Notes under the pieces: model-generated
What the model was told of the DNA's origin: nothing
The model's database searches: none
The model's input: only the letters and a program-made list of their open reading frames with translations
Shown here: positions 10,407 to 22,983 of the stretch, one piece after another
Layout of the letters: every line of letters starts with the position of its first letter
Position numbering within the stretch: position 1 is the first letter of the stretch
Assembly: GCA_902525355.1 (NCBI GenBank)
Contig: CABZGO010000002.1
Location: 30,341 to 94,340, forward strand
DNA from: an uncultured Pelagibacteraceae bacterium
GTDB lineage: Bacteria > Pseudomonadota > Alphaproteobacteria > Pelagibacterales > Pelagibacteraceae
Reading direction: 5' to 3'
Length of the DNA stretch: 64,000 nucleotides
Program-made: the position numbers and the translations under genes

Positions 10407-11474
10407 TTGTTAAATAGATTTGCATTGCCTGGTGTTCCAAATGTAATTAATAATTTTTCTTACGGCATGTTATTTTCTGTTGTATTCCATGCATCGATAT
10501 TTGTGGCTACAATTTTTGCCCTTCCATTTGTTGCAAAAAAACCAATAGAATTATTGCCAAGTATTTCTGTTGAATTAATTCAGATTTCTGAGCAAATGAA
10601 TATTCCATATGCTCCAAAAGCTGCAAAAATCATTGAAAAAGCAAAAAATGAAAATAAAAAACTTTTATCAGAGCAAGCACCCCCTAAAGAGGTCGAACAG
10701 GAAATAAAAAAACAAGTAAAATTGGATAACCGAAAAGATGAGATAGACTTATCTAAACCTAAAAAGGTACCTGTTCCTGATAAAAAACAAGATCAAGTAA
10801 AATTTGATAAATCTGAAGCAATACCTTTGCCTGACAAAAAAATTAAAAAAATTGAAACAAAACAAGAAAGTGAGCAACAACCATCTAAAGAAATTTTAAA
10901 AACAGAAGTTGAAAATGAAAAGAAAAAAAAAATTGAAATAGAGATAGAAAAAGACTTAGTAATTAAAGAATTTGTGAAAAAAATAAAACCAATTAAAGAG
11001 GATAAAGCAATTCAAGCCTCCGAGTATGAGAAAAAAGAGGTAGACGTTGATTTAATTAAAGGATTAATAGCAAAACAATACGAAAATGTTGGAGAAGTAA
11101 AAAAAAAGGCTGATGGAATTACTCAATCTGAGGACAAATCAATGAGATTAACAAAATTATCTGTTACTACTGAGTATTCTATTCAGATGCAGTATAAAGA
11201 TTGTTGGTCACCACCGATGGGAGCTGAGTATAAAAAAAATAATTATTTAGTCACAGTCAAACTTGATTTAGAAAAGGATGGTAGAGTAAAAAGTAGAGAA
11301 ATTTTGGAAAGAAATAGAATGGGAACAGATGGTAAATATAGAGTTTTTGCTGAGGCAGTTGATCGAGCAATTTTAAAGTGCAACCCCATAAAAAATCTTC
11401 CACCTAAAACTTATGAAAATTGGAGCACTATGATACTAAGATTTAACCCAGAAGGAATGATGGTTGGTGAATGA
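10407..11474 (+). CDS. tolA: TolA-like protein
   Basis: N-terminal TM, K/E-rich central domain, C-terminal domain; synteny between tolR and tolB. Confidence 0.85.
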   Translation: MLNRFALPGVPNVINNFSYGMLFSVVFHASIFVATIFALPFVAKKPIELLPSISVELIQISEQMNIPYAPKAAKIIEKAKNENKKLLSEQAPPKEVEQEIKKQVKLDNRKDEIDLSKPKKVPVPDKKQDQVKFDKSEAIPLPDKKIKKIETKQESEQQPSKEILKTEVENEKKKKIEIEIEKDLVIKEFVKKIKPIKEDKAIQASEYEKKEVDVDLIKGLIAKQYENVGEVKKKADGITQSEDKSMRLTKLSVTTEYSIQMQYKDCWSPPMGAEYKKNNYLVTVKLDLEKDGRVKSREILERNRMGTDGKYRVFAEAVDRAILKCNPIKNLPPKTYENWSTMILRFNPEGMMVGE

Positions 11475-12832
11475 AAAAAAATTTATTTTTAATATTTCTT
11501 GTTTATTCAATTTTAAAACCAAGTATAAGTTTTTCACTCGTAGAAATTGATATAACTAGGGGCAACCTTGATCCTATGCCTATTTCTGTTTCACCATTTT
11601 TTTCAAATGAAGACACTAAAGATAAAATTAAGAATATTCTTAGCATTAACAATTTAGGTTTAGAAATATCAAAGGTAATAGAGAATAATTTAGAAAAGAC
11701 AGGACTATTTGATGCAATTGATAAAGAAGCATTTTTACAAAAACCAGATATTGCACATTTAAAACCTAGATTTGAAGATTGGGCTCTCATAAAATCTCAA
11801 GTTTTAATAACTGGTAAAGTTACCTCTAAAATTATTAATGAAAAAGATTATATCAGAATAGAATTTAAGCTTTGGGATGTATTGGGAGCTAAGATGGTAG
11901 ATGGTTTTTCTTTAACAACTGTTCCAACTAATTGGAGAAGAGTGGGACATAAAATCTCAGACAAGGTATATGAACGGTTAACTGGAGAAAGTGGGTATTT
12001 TGACACCAGGATTATTTATGTTGCTGAAGAGGGCCCTAAAACTCAAAGGGTAAAAAAATTAGCAATAATGGATCAGGATGGATTTAATACTAAATATTTA
12101 ACTCTTGGAAATGAACTTGTGTTAACACCAAGATTTAATCCAACAAATCAAATGGTTACCTATCTTTCATACTTTAGAAATATGCCTAGAGTATATCTTT
12201 TAAATATTGAAACTGGTAAGCAAGAAGTTGTTGGAGATTTCCCAGGAATGACATTTGCACCTAGATTTTCTCCAGATGGAAAAAAAATCATAATGAGTTT
12301 AGCAAAAGATGGTAATTCAGAAATTTGGGTTAGAAATTTAGAGACAAATATACAAGAAAAATTAACCGATCATCCATCTATAGATACCTCACCATCATAC
12401 TCACCAGATGGAAAATATATCACTTTCAATTCTGACAGAAGTGGTTATCAGCAAATTTATGTAATGAGAAGTGATGGATCTAATGTAAAAAGAATATCAT
12501 TTGGCAAAGGTATTTATGGTACACCAGTTTGGTCACCTAGAGGGGACTTGATAGCATTTACAAAATTACATCAAGGAAAATTTTTTATTGGCGTTATGAG
12601 AGCAGACGGATCTGGAGAAAGGTTGCTTACTGAAAACTTTTACCAAGAAGCACCCTCATGGTCTCCAAATGGGAGAATAATAATTTTTTATAGAGAGACA
12701 AAAACTGATGATATGGGCAAGGGTTTTTCTGCAAAGTTATGGTCTATTGATTTAACTGGATACAACGAGAGGTTGGTAAAAACCGAGACTGATGCCTCAG
12801 ACCCATCCTGGTCTTCTTTATTAGGAAATTAG
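11471..12832 (+). CDS. tolB: TolB beta-propeller protein
   Basis: Signal peptide, repeated SPDGK/WSPNG propeller motifs. Confidence 0.95.
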   Translation: MKKNLFLIFLVYSILKPSISFSLVEIDITRGNLDPMPISVSPFFSNEDTKDKIKNILSINNLGLEISKVIENNLEKTGLFDAIDKEAFLQKPDIAHLKPRFEDWALIKSQVLITGKVTSKIINEKDYIRIEFKLWDVLGAKMVDGFSLTTVPTNWRRVGHKISDKVYERLTGESGYFDTRIIYVAEEGPKTQRVKKLAIMDQDGFNTKYLTLGNELVLTPRFNPTNQMVTYLSYFRNMPRVYLLNIETGKQEVVGDFPGMTFAPRFSPDGKKIIMSLAKDGNSEIWVRNLETNIQEKLTDHPSIDTSPSYSPDGKYITFNSDRSGYQQIYVMRSDGSNVKRISFGKGIYGTPVWSPRGDLIAFTKLHQGKFFIGVMRADGSGERLLTENFYQEAPSWSPNGRIIIFYRETKTDDMGKGFSAKLWSIDLTGYNERLVKTETDASDPSWSSLLGN

Positions 12833-12927
12833 AGAAAATTTAAGATTTTGTTAAATTTGGTTGATTTTTCTGGACAAAACATCTAATTACATGATTAAGT
12901 TCATAATATTCTATTTAAGGAGCAAAA

Positions 12928-13497
12928 ATGAATCTAGGCAAAATTTTAAAAAATGCATTTCTTCTTGTTATATTAGGTTTAATTGTAACCTCATGTGCAA
13001 CTAAGAAGTCTGTAAAAACAACAACAACAACTACCGACTCATCTTCTACCACTAAAGCAGCTGAAGCAGCTGAGACTCAAAAAGCAGATCCAATTGAAAA
13101 ATTAGATGCGTTAATGCAGGGTGATGTTTACATTGGCTCTGATACTGTAGGAGAGCTTGCGAGCGGAGTTCCCGACAGAGTATTCTTTGCAACAAATGAG
13201 ACAATATTAACAACAGCTTCTAGAGAAACATTAAGAAAGCAAGCTGCCTGGTTAAGACAAAACTCGGATGTGACTGTAGTAGTTGAGGGTCACGCTGATG
13301 AGAGAGGCACAAGAGAGTATAACCTAGCTTTAGGTGAGAGAAGAGCAAATGCTGCAAAAGATTATTTAATGACCTATGGAGTTTCGTCTGATCGAATTAA
13401 AGTTTTAAGTTATGGAAAAGAGAGACCTGTGGACTCAGGCTCCAATCCACTTTCGTGGTCAAAAAATAGAAGATCTGTAACAGTAAAAGCAAATTAA
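12928..13497 (+). CDS. pal: Peptidoglycan-associated lipoprotein Pal
   Basis: Lipobox VTSCAT; OmpA-like VVEGHADERGTREYNLALGERRA. Confidence 0.96.
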   Translation: MNLGKILKNAFLLVILGLIVTSCATKKSVKTTTTTTDSSSTTKAAEAAETQKADPIEKLDALMQGDVYIGSDTVGELASGVPDRVFFATNETILTTASRETLRKQAAWLRQNSDVTVVVEGHADERGTREYNLALGERRANAAKDYLMTYGVSSDRIKVLSYGKERPVDSGSNPLSWSKNRRSVTVKAN

Positions 13498-13510
13498 ATC
13501 TAATTATAAA

Positions 13511-13544
13511 GAGGACTCTTACTTTAAAATAAGAGTCTTCTTTT
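13511..13544 (+). terminator. Intrinsic terminator downstream of pal
   Basis: GGACTCTTA-ctttaaaa-TAAGAGTCTTC stem followed by TTTT. Confidence 0.75.
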
Positions 13545-13572
13545 CGCCATTATTATAATTAGAAATGTTCTT

Positions 13573-14589
13573 ATGAGATCACTAATTAAGTTAATTTTGA
13601 TTAACTTTATTTTAATATATTTTTCAATTAATATTTCATTTTCGCAGGATCAAGAAGTTGCTGAAATTTTGGAAAATATTCAAAAAGATCTAAGAACTTT
13701 AGAAAGAGCAGTTTACTCGCAGTCATTTTCTGAAAACTCAGATACAAACACAACTCTCAAAGCTTCAACAAAAGAGTCTGAGCAGGCTTTAACTAAACAT
13801 TTGTTAAAATTAGGTGAAATTGAGATGCAATTTCAGGAATTGACAAATAAATTTGAGGAAATTAATTTTAAATTAGATAAACTATCCAATAAACTTTTAA
13901 AAGTACAACAAGATAATCAATTAAGATTTGAGCAAATTGAGAAAACATCGGTTATAAATACTAACGATAAATCTCTCACTTCATTACCTAAAACAGAGGA
14001 AATATTAACAAGTGAAAAGATAACAAAAAAGAAATTACTGCCTGGATCTTCCGAACCACAGTCACTAGGAGAAATTTCGTATAAAGATATGACTACTAGC
14101 GATGATACACAGATAATAGAGTCTGTTGAACAGACTGAGGCAATTATCTCAGAAGTTTTTAATTCAGAGGAAAAATTGTTGCCTGACGTTAGTCCTAAAG
14201 AACAATATCAGTTTGCAAGAAATTTTTTAAAAGTTGGTGACTACGCTAATGCTGAAAAAGCATTTAGAGAATTCGTAATAACCAATCCTGATAATGAATT
14301 ATCAGGCAATGCACAATATTGGTATGCTGAAACATATAGAATAAGACAAATGTATACCGATGCAGCTACTGCATATTTGGAGGGTTATCAAAAATATCCA
14401 AAAAGCAAGATTGCTCCCGAAAATTTATTAAAACTAGGAGTATCATTGGTTCAAATGGGTGAAAAAGATCAAGGATGCTTGATGATTGCTGGAGTTAAAA
14501 AACAATATCCTGATGCAACTCAATCTGTACTTCAAAAAGCAAAGTATTATGAGGAAAAAGAATTTGAGTGTAAAAAAGAAAATTCATAA
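13573..14589 (+). CDS. cpoB: Tol-Pal system coordinator CpoB/YbgF
   Basis: Signal peptide, coiled-coil, C-terminal TPR (YQFARNFLKVGDYANAEKAFREFV); synteny. Confidence 0.9.
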   Translation: MRSLIKLILINFILIYFSINISFSQDQEVAEILENIQKDLRTLERAVYSQSFSENSDTNTTLKASTKESEQALTKHLLKLGEIEMQFQELTNKFEEINFKLDKLSNKLLKVQQDNQLRFEQIEKTSVINTNDKSLTSLPKTEEILTSEKITKKKLLPGSSEPQSLGEISYKDMTTSDDTQIIESVEQTEAIISEVFNSEEKLLPDVSPKEQYQFARNFLKVGDYANAEKAFREFVITNPDNELSGNAQYWYAETYRIRQMYTDAATAYLEGYQKYPKSKIAPENLLKLGVSLVQMGEKDQGCLMIAGVKKQYPDATQSVLQKAKYYEEKEFECKKENS

Positions 14590-15601
14590 TTTTTATTCCA
14601 AAAAATTAGATGATCCAAAAATAAAAGTAATTTACTCAAATTTTAAAAAAAAAATATCTGACCATGTTACAAATAGTTTTTGTATAGCTGTTTCAGGTGG
14701 TATAGACAGTATGGCTTTAGCATTCTTAGCTAAATCTTATTCTATAGAGAAAAATAAAAAATGTTACTTTTTCATCGTAGACCATAAACTGAGGAAAAAT
14801 TCTACTATTGAGGCGAATATAGTAAAAAAAAAACTAAAATCATTCCAAATTTCTAGCGATATACTTACAATTCAAAAAGGAAAGTTATCAACAAACATTC
14901 AATCTCTTGCAAGAGAAAATAGATACAAATTAATTATCAAACAAAGTTTAATTAAAAAAATTGATATAATTTTAACTGCACATCACTCAGATGATTTGAT
15001 TGAAAATTTTTTTATAAGGTTATTAAGAGGCTCTGGATTAAAAGGTTTAATTTCATTTAGCAAGATTAAATCTAAAGTAAAACGTGATGATAAAATTTAT
15101 ATTCTAAGACCTTTAATTGATATAGATAAAAAGGATTTGGCATATATTTCAAAAAATACTTTTAATTTTTATGTAAAAGATCCTTCTAATTTTGAAGATA
15201 AATTTTTAAGAGTAAAAGTAAGAAAGTTAATTTCAAATTTAGAGAAAGATGGATTAACTTTTAAAAAATTTAAATTGACTCTGAATAACTTAAGTAAAAG
15301 CAATTATGCTATAGATTATTTTGTTAAAAAAAATATTAATGATAATTCAAATTACTTAAAATTAACTAAAACAATTATTTTAAAAGATGATTTTCTTAAA
15401 CAACCAGACGAAATAGTCTTTAGATCATTCTCAGAAGTAATACAAAAGGTTGGAAAAAAGTACACTTTTGCAAGAGGTGAGAAGGTTGAGAGATTAATTA
15501 ATCATTTAGAAACTACTAATTATTATTCGAAAAAAACACTTTCAGGCTGTATAATTCAGAAAATTGGGAATTCTGTCATTATTTCTCCAGAAAAGGGGTA
15601 G
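14549..15601 (+). CDS. tilS: tRNA(Ile)-lysidine synthase
   Basis: SGGIDSMALAFLA PP-loop, HHSDDLIENFFIRLLRGSGLKGL; ATG at 14549 proposed (ORF track 14486); overlaps cpoB. Confidence 0.9.
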   Translation: MRKKNLSVKKKIHNFYSKKLDDPKIKVIYSNFKKKISDHVTNSFCIAVSGGIDSMALAFLAKSYSIEKNKKCYFFIVDHKLRKNSTIEANIVKKKLKSFQISSDILTIQKGKLSTNIQSLARENRYKLIIKQSLIKKIDIILTAHHSDDLIENFFIRLLRGSGLKGLISFSKIKSKVKRDDKIYILRPLIDIDKKDLAYISKNTFNFYVKDPSNFEDKFLRVKVRKLISNLEKDGLTFKKFKLTLNNLSKSNYAIDYFVKKNINDNSNYLKLTKTIILKDDFLKQPDEIVFRSFSEVIQKVGKKYTFARGEKVERLINHLETTNYYSKKTLSGCIIQKIGNSVIISPEKG

Positions 15602-15664
15602 AATACATCTAAATTGGAACAAATTGACACTTGTTAATTTGATAATAATTCTTAATTTATACTA

Positions 15665-17557
15665 ATGAATTTTAGAAACTTAGCTATGTGGGCTGTAATA
15701 GTTATATTAACTATCGGTCTATACAATATGTTTAAGAATCCACAAGGATCAGTTAATAAAAAAAACAACATTATATTTTCAGAGTTTTTAACACAAGTAG
15801 ATAATGGAAGAGTTGTTCAAGTAGAAATTCAAGGAAAAAATATTAAGGGTGTAATGTCTAATGGTGAAATGTTTAATACCTACGCTCCTGACGATCCAAA
15901 TTTAATTCAAAAGTTAAATGATAAAGGAGTGAGTATTTCAGCGAGTCCATTAGAGGAAAAAATGCCATCATTATTCGGTGTACTTTTATCATGGTTTCCA
16001 ATGTTACTTTTAATTGCAGTGTGGATATTCTTTATGAGACAAATGCAAGGTGGCAGAGGCGGAGCAATGGGTTTTGGAAAATCAAAAGCCAAAATGATGA
16101 ACGAATTGAAAGGTAAAGTCACCTTTAATGATGTAGCTGGAGTAGAGGAGGCAAAAGAGGAAGTTGAAGAAGTAGTAGAATTTTTAAAAGATCCTAAAAA
16201 GTTTAGTAGGTTAGGAGGAAAAATTCCTCGCGGGTGTCTTTTAGTCGGACCTCCAGGAACAGGTAAAACTTTATTAGCCAGAGCAATTGCGGGAGAGGCA
16301 GGAGTTCCATTCTTTACAATATCGGGATCAGATTTTGTAGAAATGTTTGTTGGTGTTGGAGCTTCAAGGGTTCGAGATATGTTTGAGCAAGGAAAAAAAC
16401 ATGCACCGTGTATAATATTTATTGACGAAATTGATGCTGTAGGTAGAAGTAGAGGTGCAGGCTTAGGTGGTGGTAACGATGAAAGAGAGCAAACACTTAA
16501 TCAATTACTTGTTGAGATGGATGGTTTCGATACAAACGAAGGTGTGATAATAATTGCAGCAACTAACAGACCGGATGTACTTGATCCAGCTTTATTAAGG
16601 CCAGGAAGATTTGACAGACAGGTTGTAGTTTCTAATCCAGACCTACTAGGAAGAGAAAAGATATTGAAAGTACATGCTAAAAAAATATCGATGGCACCAG
16701 ATGTAAATTTAAGAACGATTGCTAGAGGAACACCTGGGTTTTCTGGTGCAGATCTTGCAAATTTAGTTAATGAGGCTGCATTATTAGCGGCAAGAAAAAA
16801 TAAAAGAATAGTAACATATATGGAATTCGAGGAAGCAAAAGATAAAGTAATGATGGGGTCGGAGAGAAGGTCAATGGTGATGAGCGAGGAAGAGAAAAAA
16901 TTAACTGCCTATCATGAAGCTGGCCATGCAATTGTTACTATAAATGAAAAGGCAGCATATCCTATACATAAAGCAACGATCATTCCAAGGGGAAGAGCAC
17001 TGGGAATGGTAATGCAATTACCGGAGAGAGACGAGGTATCACAAACAAGAGAACAACTACATGCACAAATGGCTATTGCAATGGGTGGTAGAGTTGCAGA
17101 AGAAATTATTTTTGGCGACGATAAGGTGACAACTGGTGCAGCTAGCGATATAGAGCAAGCAACAAAAAGAGCAAGAGCTATGGTGATGAGAGCTGGATTA
17201 AGTAAAGAGCTTGGTCCAGTTGCCTACGGTGAAAATGAGGAAGAAGTTTTTCTTGGAAGATCAGTTGCAAGACAACAAAATATGTCAGAAGAAACCGCAA
17301 GAAAAGTAGACACTGAAATAAGAAAATTTGTTGATAAAGGTTACGATCGAGCAAAAAAAGTTTTGACTGATAAAATTGATGACTTGCACAAATTAGCTAA
17401 AGCTTTACTTACCTATGAAACATTGACGGGTCAGGAAATTGAAGACATAGTGAACAAAAATTTATATCCAAAAAATAAAGAGGATTTAAAAGTAGAGGAA
17501 GATGATCAAAGTTCTGCTTTAGGTTCAATGGGACTAAAACCAAAGATTGTTCATTAA
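15665..17557 (+). CDS. ftsH: ATP-dependent zinc metalloprotease FtsH
   Basis: [33 protein letters not shown] zinc motif. Confidence 0.98.
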   Translation: MNFRNLAMWAVIVILTIGLYNMFKNPQGSVNKKNNIIFSEFLTQVDNGRVVQVEIQGKNIKGVMSNGEMFNTYAPDDPNLIQKLNDKGVSISASPLEEKMPSLFGVLLSWFPMLLLIAVWIFFMRQMQGGRGGAMGFGKSKAKMMNELKGKVTFNDVAGVEEAKEEVEEVVEFLKDPKKFSRLGGKIPRGCLLVGPPGTGKTLLARAIAGEAGVPFFTISGSDFVEMFVGVGASRVRDMFEQGKKHAPCIIFIDEIDAVGRSRGAGLGGGNDEREQTLNQLLVEMDGFDTNEGVIIIAATNRPDVLDPALLRPGRFDRQVVVSNPDLLGREKILKVHAKKISMAPDVNLRTIARGTPGFSGADLANLVNEAALLAARKNKRIVTYMEFEEAKDKVMMGSERRSMVMSEEEKKLTAYHEAGHAIVTINEKAAYPIHKATIIPRGRALGMVMQLPERDEVSQTREQLHAQMAIAMGGRVAEEIIFGDDKVTTGAASDIEQATKRARAMVMRAGLSKELGPVAYGENEEEVFLGRSVARQQNMSEETARKVDTEIRKFVDKGYDRAKKVLTDKIDDLHKLAKALLTYETLTGQEIEDIVNKNLYPKNKEDLKVEEDDQSSALGSMGLKPKIVH

Positions 17558-17563
17558 GATTTA

Positions 17564-18616
17564 ATGCAAAAATATTACACAAGATCGTGTAATTTTTACT
17601 ATAACAGAAAATCAAGAGAAAAAGTAAAAAAAAAAATATCAATTCCTGTTAGTGGCAATAAGTCGATTTCATTTGATACTATTGAAATCATTACCAGGTC
17701 TAATAAAAAAAAAATAAATATAGGAAGTATTAAAAATTTACCTTTAAAAATAAAACAAAAAGTTATTATTGATATAGATAATATATCAAGAGTTAAAAAA
17801 ATTCCTAAATTAAAATTTGATAATCCACCAATATTAATGGGTATTTTAAATATTACACCAGATAGTTTTTCTGATGGTGGAAAATTTAATAATAAAATTT
17901 CTGCAAAAAAACAGATCAATAAGTTAATATTTGATGGAGCCAAAATAATTGATGTAGGTGGGGAGTCTACAAGACCAGGCTCAAAAGAAATTCTTCAAAC
18001 AGAGGAGTGGCTGAGAATAAATAAAGTTATGAATTATTTAAAATCTAAAAGTTTTTTTGTTTCTTTAGACACTAGAAAAAGTTTTGTGATGAAAAAAGCT
18101 TCAAAATATAAATTAGACTTAATTAATGATGTATCTGGCCTGAGCTATGATAAGGAAACAATTGATTTTTTAAAAAAAACAAAGTTACCATTCGTTTTAC
18201 ATCATATGAAAGGTAACACAGAAACAATGCAAAAAAATCCTAATTACAACAATGTTTTGTTAGATATATATGATTATTTCGAGGATAAGCTTAGATTAAT
18301 TAGAAAAGCTGGAATTAAACATGATCATATTATCTTAGATCCTGGATTAGGATTTGGTAAAAATATGAAACATAATATTACCCTAATCAATAATATTTCT
18401 ATTTTTCATTCTTTGGGATTACCAGTAATGTTAGGAGTCTCCAGAAAGAGATTTATAAAAGATATATCTGGAAATAATGATAGCAAAGAAAGAATAGGTG
18501 GAACTGTGTCTTCAAGTATTTTTAGCATGTTACAAGGAGTACAAATTCTTAGGATTCATGATGTTAACGAAGTTAACCAAGGAATTAAAGTTTTTAAAAA
18601 ATTAAATTTTGATTAA
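17564..18616 (+). CDS. folP: Dihydropteroate synthase
   Basis: LMGILNITPDSFSDGG, IIDVGGESTRPGS, ILDPGLGFGK. Confidence 0.95.
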   Translation: MQKYYTRSCNFYYNRKSREKVKKKISIPVSGNKSISFDTIEIITRSNKKKINIGSIKNLPLKIKQKVIIDIDNISRVKKIPKLKFDNPPILMGILNITPDSFSDGGKFNNKISAKKQINKLIFDGAKIIDVGGESTRPGSKEILQTEEWLRINKVMNYLKSKSFFVSLDTRKSFVMKKASKYKLDLINDVSGLSYDKETIDFLKKTKLPFVLHHMKGNTETMQKNPNYNNVLLDIYDYFEDKLRLIRKAGIKHDHIILDPGLGFGKNMKHNITLINNISIFHSLGLPVMLGVSRKRFIKDISGNNDSKERIGGTVSSSIFSMLQGVQILRIHDVNEVNQGIKVFKKLNFD

Positions 18617-19947
18617 TGACAAAAAAATACTTTGGTACAGATGGAATAAGAGGAAAAGTAAATGGAAATAAAATAAATGGTGACATGTTTTTTAAATTTG
18701 GTTTGGCTGTTGGCAAATATTTTAACAATAAAAAAAAAACCAAACAGATTGCAATAATTGCTAAAGATACTAGGTTGTCAGGATATGCACTAGAACCAGC
18801 ATTAGTGTCTGGCTTAACATCGGCTGGAATGCATGTTTTCACTTTTGGGCCATTACCAACAAATGGTCTTGCAATGATTACAAAAAAAATGAGAGCTAAT
18901 TTAGGAATCATGATTACTGCATCACATAATTCTTTTTATTATAATGGTTTAAAATTATTTGGACCAAATGGTTTAAAACTGTCAGACAAAATAGAAAAAA
19001 AAATAGAAAAATTAATTGACTCTAAAATATCAAAAAAATTATCAAATGCTCAAATATTAGGTAGGGTTAAAAGATTAGAGAATGGCTCAAATAAATATGT
19101 TGAAATATTAAAAACAAATTTTCCTAAACAATTTAATCTAAGAGGTTTAATAATTACATTAGATTGTGCTAATGGGGCTGCATATAAAGTAGGACCTCAA
19201 TTATTTAGATCATTAGGCGCCACAGTTTATGAAATTGGAACTTCTCCAAATGGATTAAATATAAATAAAAAATGTGGTTCTACATTTCCAAATAAAATTA
19301 AATATCATACAAAAAAAAATAAATCCCATATTGGAGTTTCTTTAGATGGTGATGCAGATAGAATTATTATTTGTGATGAAAAGGGTAATATTATTGATGG
19401 AGATAAAATATTAGCAATGCTAGCAACAAGATGGAAAAGAAAAAAAATTTTAAAAGGTGGTGTTGTAGGTACCTTAATGTCAAACTATGGATTACAAAAA
19501 TATTTTTCTAAAAATAAGATAAAGTTTATAAGATCTAAAGTTGGAGATCGATACGTAAAGGAAGCAATGCAGAAAAGTAAATTTAATTTAGGAGGAGAGC
19601 AATCTGGCCATATTATACTTGGCAAATTTGCGACTACAGGCGATGGATTATTAGTAGCATTAGAAATTCTCTTTTCTATGAGGAAAGGTAAAAAGGCGAG
19701 TGAAATATTTGAAAATTTTACACCTACTCCTCAATTGTTAGAAAATGTTGAAGTAAAAGATAAATCAATAATTAACAACCCCAAGTGCAAAAATGCAATT
19801 AAAAAAGCAAATAGTTTATTAAAAGGAAAAGGCAGAATGTTAGTAAGAAAGTCTGGAACAGAACCAGTAGTGAGAATAATGTGTGAAACTGGGAATAAAA
19901 CTATGCTTTCAAAATGTATTAATATTGTAAAAAAATCGATTATCTAA
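18616..19947 (+). CDS. glmM: Phosphoglucosamine mutase
   Basis: KYFGTDGIRGKVN, GIMITASHN, GVSLDGDADRII, RKSGTEPVVRIMCE. Confidence 0.96.
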   Translation: MTKKYFGTDGIRGKVNGNKINGDMFFKFGLAVGKYFNNKKKTKQIAIIAKDTRLSGYALEPALVSGLTSAGMHVFTFGPLPTNGLAMITKKMRANLGIMITASHNSFYYNGLKLFGPNGLKLSDKIEKKIEKLIDSKISKKLSNAQILGRVKRLENGSNKYVEILKTNFPKQFNLRGLIITLDCANGAAYKVGPQLFRSLGATVYEIGTSPNGLNINKKCGSTFPNKIKYHTKKNKSHIGVSLDGDADRIIICDEKGNIIDGDKILAMLATRWKRKKILKGGVVGTLMSNYGLQKYFSKNKIKFIRSKVGDRYVKEAMQKSKFNLGGEQSGHIILGKFATTGDGLLVALEILFSMRKGKKASEIFENFTPTPQLLENVEVKDKSIINNPKCKNAIKKANSLLKGKGRMLVRKSGTEPVVRIMCETGNKTMLSKCINIVKKSII

Positions 19948-19948
19948 C

Positions 19949-20761
19949 TTGAAAATTAAATCAAAAATTTTAATAATTGCTGGGTCAGACTCTTCTGGTG
20001 GTGCCGGCATACAAGCAGACATTAAAACCGTCACATCTCTTGGCTCATATGCCATGACTGCTATAACTGCTATAACATCACAAAACACAACAGGCGTTAA
20101 ATCAATTATTCCAGTAAATAGTAAAGATATTTCTAATCAAATTGAATTTACTGCAAAAGATATAAAACCAGACGCTGTCAAAATAGGAATGCTTCATTCA
20201 AAAGAAGTTATAAATTCAGTAATAAAATCATTAAAAAATATAAAAGCAAAAAAAATAATATTAGATCCTGTAATGGTAGCAAAGGGTGGAAAAAAATTAA
20301 TTAATGACCCTGCAATTAAAATTTTAAAAAACAAACTTTTGTCTGAAGCAGATTTAATTACACCAAACATACCTGAAGCTGAAGTTTTAACCAATTCAAA
20401 AATATCAACTATCCAGGATGTAATTTCAGCAGGAAACTATTTGATAGAATTGGGTGCAAAAAATGTTCTTATTAAAGGAGGTCATTTAAATTATAAAAGT
20501 ATTCAAGACGTATTTATTAATAAAAAAGAAATCAAAATCTTTAAAAATAAGAAAATAAATACAAAAAATAGCCATGGTACTGGTTGCACTCTTTCTAGCG
20601 CTATAACTACCTACTTTTCATGTGGAAAAACTTTAAAGAAATCTTGTGAAATGGCAATTAAATATGTAAATCATTCATTAAGAACACAACCAAACCTAGG
20701 AAAAGGGCACGGTCCTGTAAACCATTTAAATAGTATAGAAATTAAAAAAAATTTTATATGA
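19949..20761 (+). CDS. thiD: Hydroxymethylpyrimidine/phosphomethylpyrimidine kinase
   Basis: [40 protein letters not shown]. Confidence 0.95.
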   Translation: MKIKSKILIIAGSDSSGGAGIQADIKTVTSLGSYAMTAITAITSQNTTGVKSIIPVNSKDISNQIEFTAKDIKPDAVKIGMLHSKEVINSVIKSLKNIKAKKIILDPVMVAKGGKKLINDPAIKILKNKLLSEADLITPNIPEAEVLTNSKISTIQDVISAGNYLIELGAKNVLIKGGHLNYKSIQDVFINKKEIKIFKNKKINTKNSHGTGCTLSSAITTYFSCGKTLKKSCEMAIKYVNHSLRTQPNLGKGHGPVNHLNSIEIKKNFI

Positions 20762-22050
20762 AAAATGTAGTTGTAGTCGGATCACAATGGGGAGACGAAG
20801 GAAAAGGTAAAATTGTTGACTGGCTATCGAGTGAGGCTGATATAATTGTAAGATTTCAAGGAGGGCATAATGCTGGCCACACCCTTGTTATAGATAGTGT
20901 AGTTTATAAATTAAGACTCTTACCATCAGGAATAGTTAGAAAAAATAAAATATCAATTATTGGAAATGGTGTCGTGATTGATCCATGGGCACTTTTAGAT
21001 GAAATTGATGAAATTAAATCTAAAGGTGTGGAAGTTAATACTGATAATTTAATTGTGTCTGAAGCAGCCACTCTTATATTACCATTTCATAAAGAAATGG
21101 ATGAGATTAGAGAAGATGCAGCAGGAAAATCAAAAATAGGTACTACAAGAAGAGGAATAGGACCAGCGTATGAAGATAAGATTGGTAGAAGATCAATAAG
21201 AGTAATGGATCTTGCATCAGAAAATAACTTGGATAGAAGATTAGAGGTAGTATTAACTCATCATAATGCAATAAGAAAAGGTTTGGGAAAAACTGAATTT
21301 AAAAAAGAGCAGTTAAAAAAAAATCTTATAAATATTGCACCACAAATACTTAAATATTCACAACCAGTATGGAAAAAAATAGACGAATTTAAATCAGAAA
21401 ACAAAAAAATATTATTTGAAGGTGCTCAAGGGGTTCTTTTAGATGTTGACCATGGAACTTATCCATTTGTAACTTCCTCTAATACTGTCGCTTCGTCTGC
21501 GGCAACAGGCTCAGGCTGTGGTATAAACTCCATTAACTATGTTTTGGGTATTACAAAAGCATACACCACAAGAGTTGGAGAGGGCCCTTTTCCTACAGAA
21601 CTGACAGATGAGATAGGTGACTTACTTGGAACAAGAGGAAAAGAATTTGGAACTGTCACAAGTCGAAAAAGAAGATGCGGTTGGTTTGATGGGGTACTTG
21701 TGAGACAAACTTTAAAAATATCAGGAATTAATGGAATTGCCTTGACTAAACTAGATGTGCTAGATCAACTGGATGAAATTAAAATGTGCATCGCTTATGA
21801 GATAAATGGTAAAAAATATGATTACCTCCCAGCTTCAGTGGATGACCAATTTATGGCTAGACCAATCTATAAATCCTTTAAAGGTTGGAAATCTTCAACA
21901 GTGGGTATAAATAAATTTGAAGATCTTCCTGAAAATGCAAAAAATTATATAAAAGAATTGGAAAAATTTGTAGAGACCAGAATTTCTAGTATTTCCACTA
22001 GTCCAGAGAGAAATGATACAATATTAATTCAAGATCCTTTTAATCTTTAA
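20758..22050 (+). CDS. purA: Adenylosuccinate synthetase
   Basis: [48 protein letters not shown]. Confidence 0.98.
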   Translation: MKNVVVVGSQWGDEGKGKIVDWLSSEADIIVRFQGGHNAGHTLVIDSVVYKLRLLPSGIVRKNKISIIGNGVVIDPWALLDEIDEIKSKGVEVNTDNLIVSEAATLILPFHKEMDEIREDAAGKSKIGTTRRGIGPAYEDKIGRRSIRVMDLASENNLDRRLEVVLTHHNAIRKGLGKTEFKKEQLKKNLINIAPQILKYSQPVWKKIDEFKSENKKILFEGAQGVLLDVDHGTYPFVTSSNTVASSAATGSGCGINSINYVLGITKAYTTRVGEGPFPTELTDEIGDLLGTRGKEFGTVTSRKRRCGWFDGVLVRQTLKISGINGIALTKLDVLDQLDEIKMCIAYEINGKKYDYLPASVDDQFMARPIYKSFKGWKSSTVGINKFEDLPENAKNYIKELEKFVETRISSISTSPERNDTILIQDPFNL

Positions 22051-22937
22051 TTTGCTGGCAATAAGTTTTTTGATTTAGCAGAGTTAAGCATGTGCTTTTG
22101 AAGTTTTTCAAAAGCTTTGTTTTCTATTTGTCTTACTCTTTCTCTACTTATCTTATACTTTTTACTTAGATCATCTAAAGTTATAGGATCTTCAGTCAAT
22201 CTCCTTGAGTATAAAATCTTTTTTTCTCTTTCGTTTAAAATTTTAATTGAATCTTGAAGTAAATCTTTTCTTTGTTCCATTTCATCACTTTGAGCAATTT
22301 TTAATTCATGATCCATTTCATTATCAACTACCCAGTCTTGCCACTCATCTCCGTCTTCACCTATTGGTGCATTTAAAGATTGTTCTTTTCCTGAAAGTCT
22401 TCTATTCATAGAAACAACCTCATTTTCACTTACTGAAAGTCTCTTAGCTATATCCTTAACATGTTCTTTTCTTAGATCACCTTCTGACCGAGGAGCTATT
22501 TGGTTTTTAATTTTTTTTAGGTTAAAAAAAAGTTTTTTCTGTGCTGTCGTTGTTCCTATTTTTACCAAACTCCATGATCTTAATATATATTCTTGTATTG
22601 AAGCTTTGATCCACCACATTGCATAAGTTGCAAGTCTAAAACCTTTTTCTGGCTCAAATTTTTTTACTGCCTGCATTAAACCCACATTACCCTCAGATAT
22701 CATCTCGTTTAGAGGTAAACCGTAACCTTTGTAACCCATTGCTATCTTCGCAACTAGTCTCAAATGGCTAGTTACAAGTTTTTCTGCTGATTTAACATTT
22801 CCAGTTGATTGCCAATTTTTAGCTAACATATACTCTTCTTCAGCTGCAAGCATTGGGAATTTCTTAATCTGTGCAAGGTAAGCAGCTAATCCACCTTCAT
22901 TTGAAAGTGTTGGTAAGTTATATGTATTTTTATTCAT
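22047..22937 (-). CDS. rpoH: RNA polymerase sigma-32 factor
   Basis: Sigma-70 region 2 ([54 protein letters not shown]) and region 4. Confidence 0.93.
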   Translation of the reverse strand: MNKNTYNLPTLSNEGGLAAYLAQIKKFPMLAAEEEYMLAKNWQSTGNVKSAEKLVTSHLRLVAKIAMGYKGYGLPLNEMISEGNVGLMQAVKKFEPEKGFRLATYAMWWIKASIQEYILRSWSLVKIGTTTAQKKLFFNLKKIKNQIAPRSEGDLRKEHVKDIAKRLSVSENEVVSMNRRLSGKEQSLNAPIGEDGDEWQDWVVDNEMDHELKIAQSDEMEQRKDLLQDSIKILNEREKKILYSRRLTEDPITLDDLSKKYKISRERVRQIENKAFEKLQKHMLNSAKSKNLLPAN

Positions 22938-22983
22938 TCGAAGTATTTATTTAATAAATAAATAAATTTTTACAATGCTTTTA

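Noticed and set aside
15624-15660. TTGACA-like promoter upstream of ftsH
   Set aside because: A -35-like TTGACA is present but no convincing -10 at proper spacing and no clear sigma-32 match
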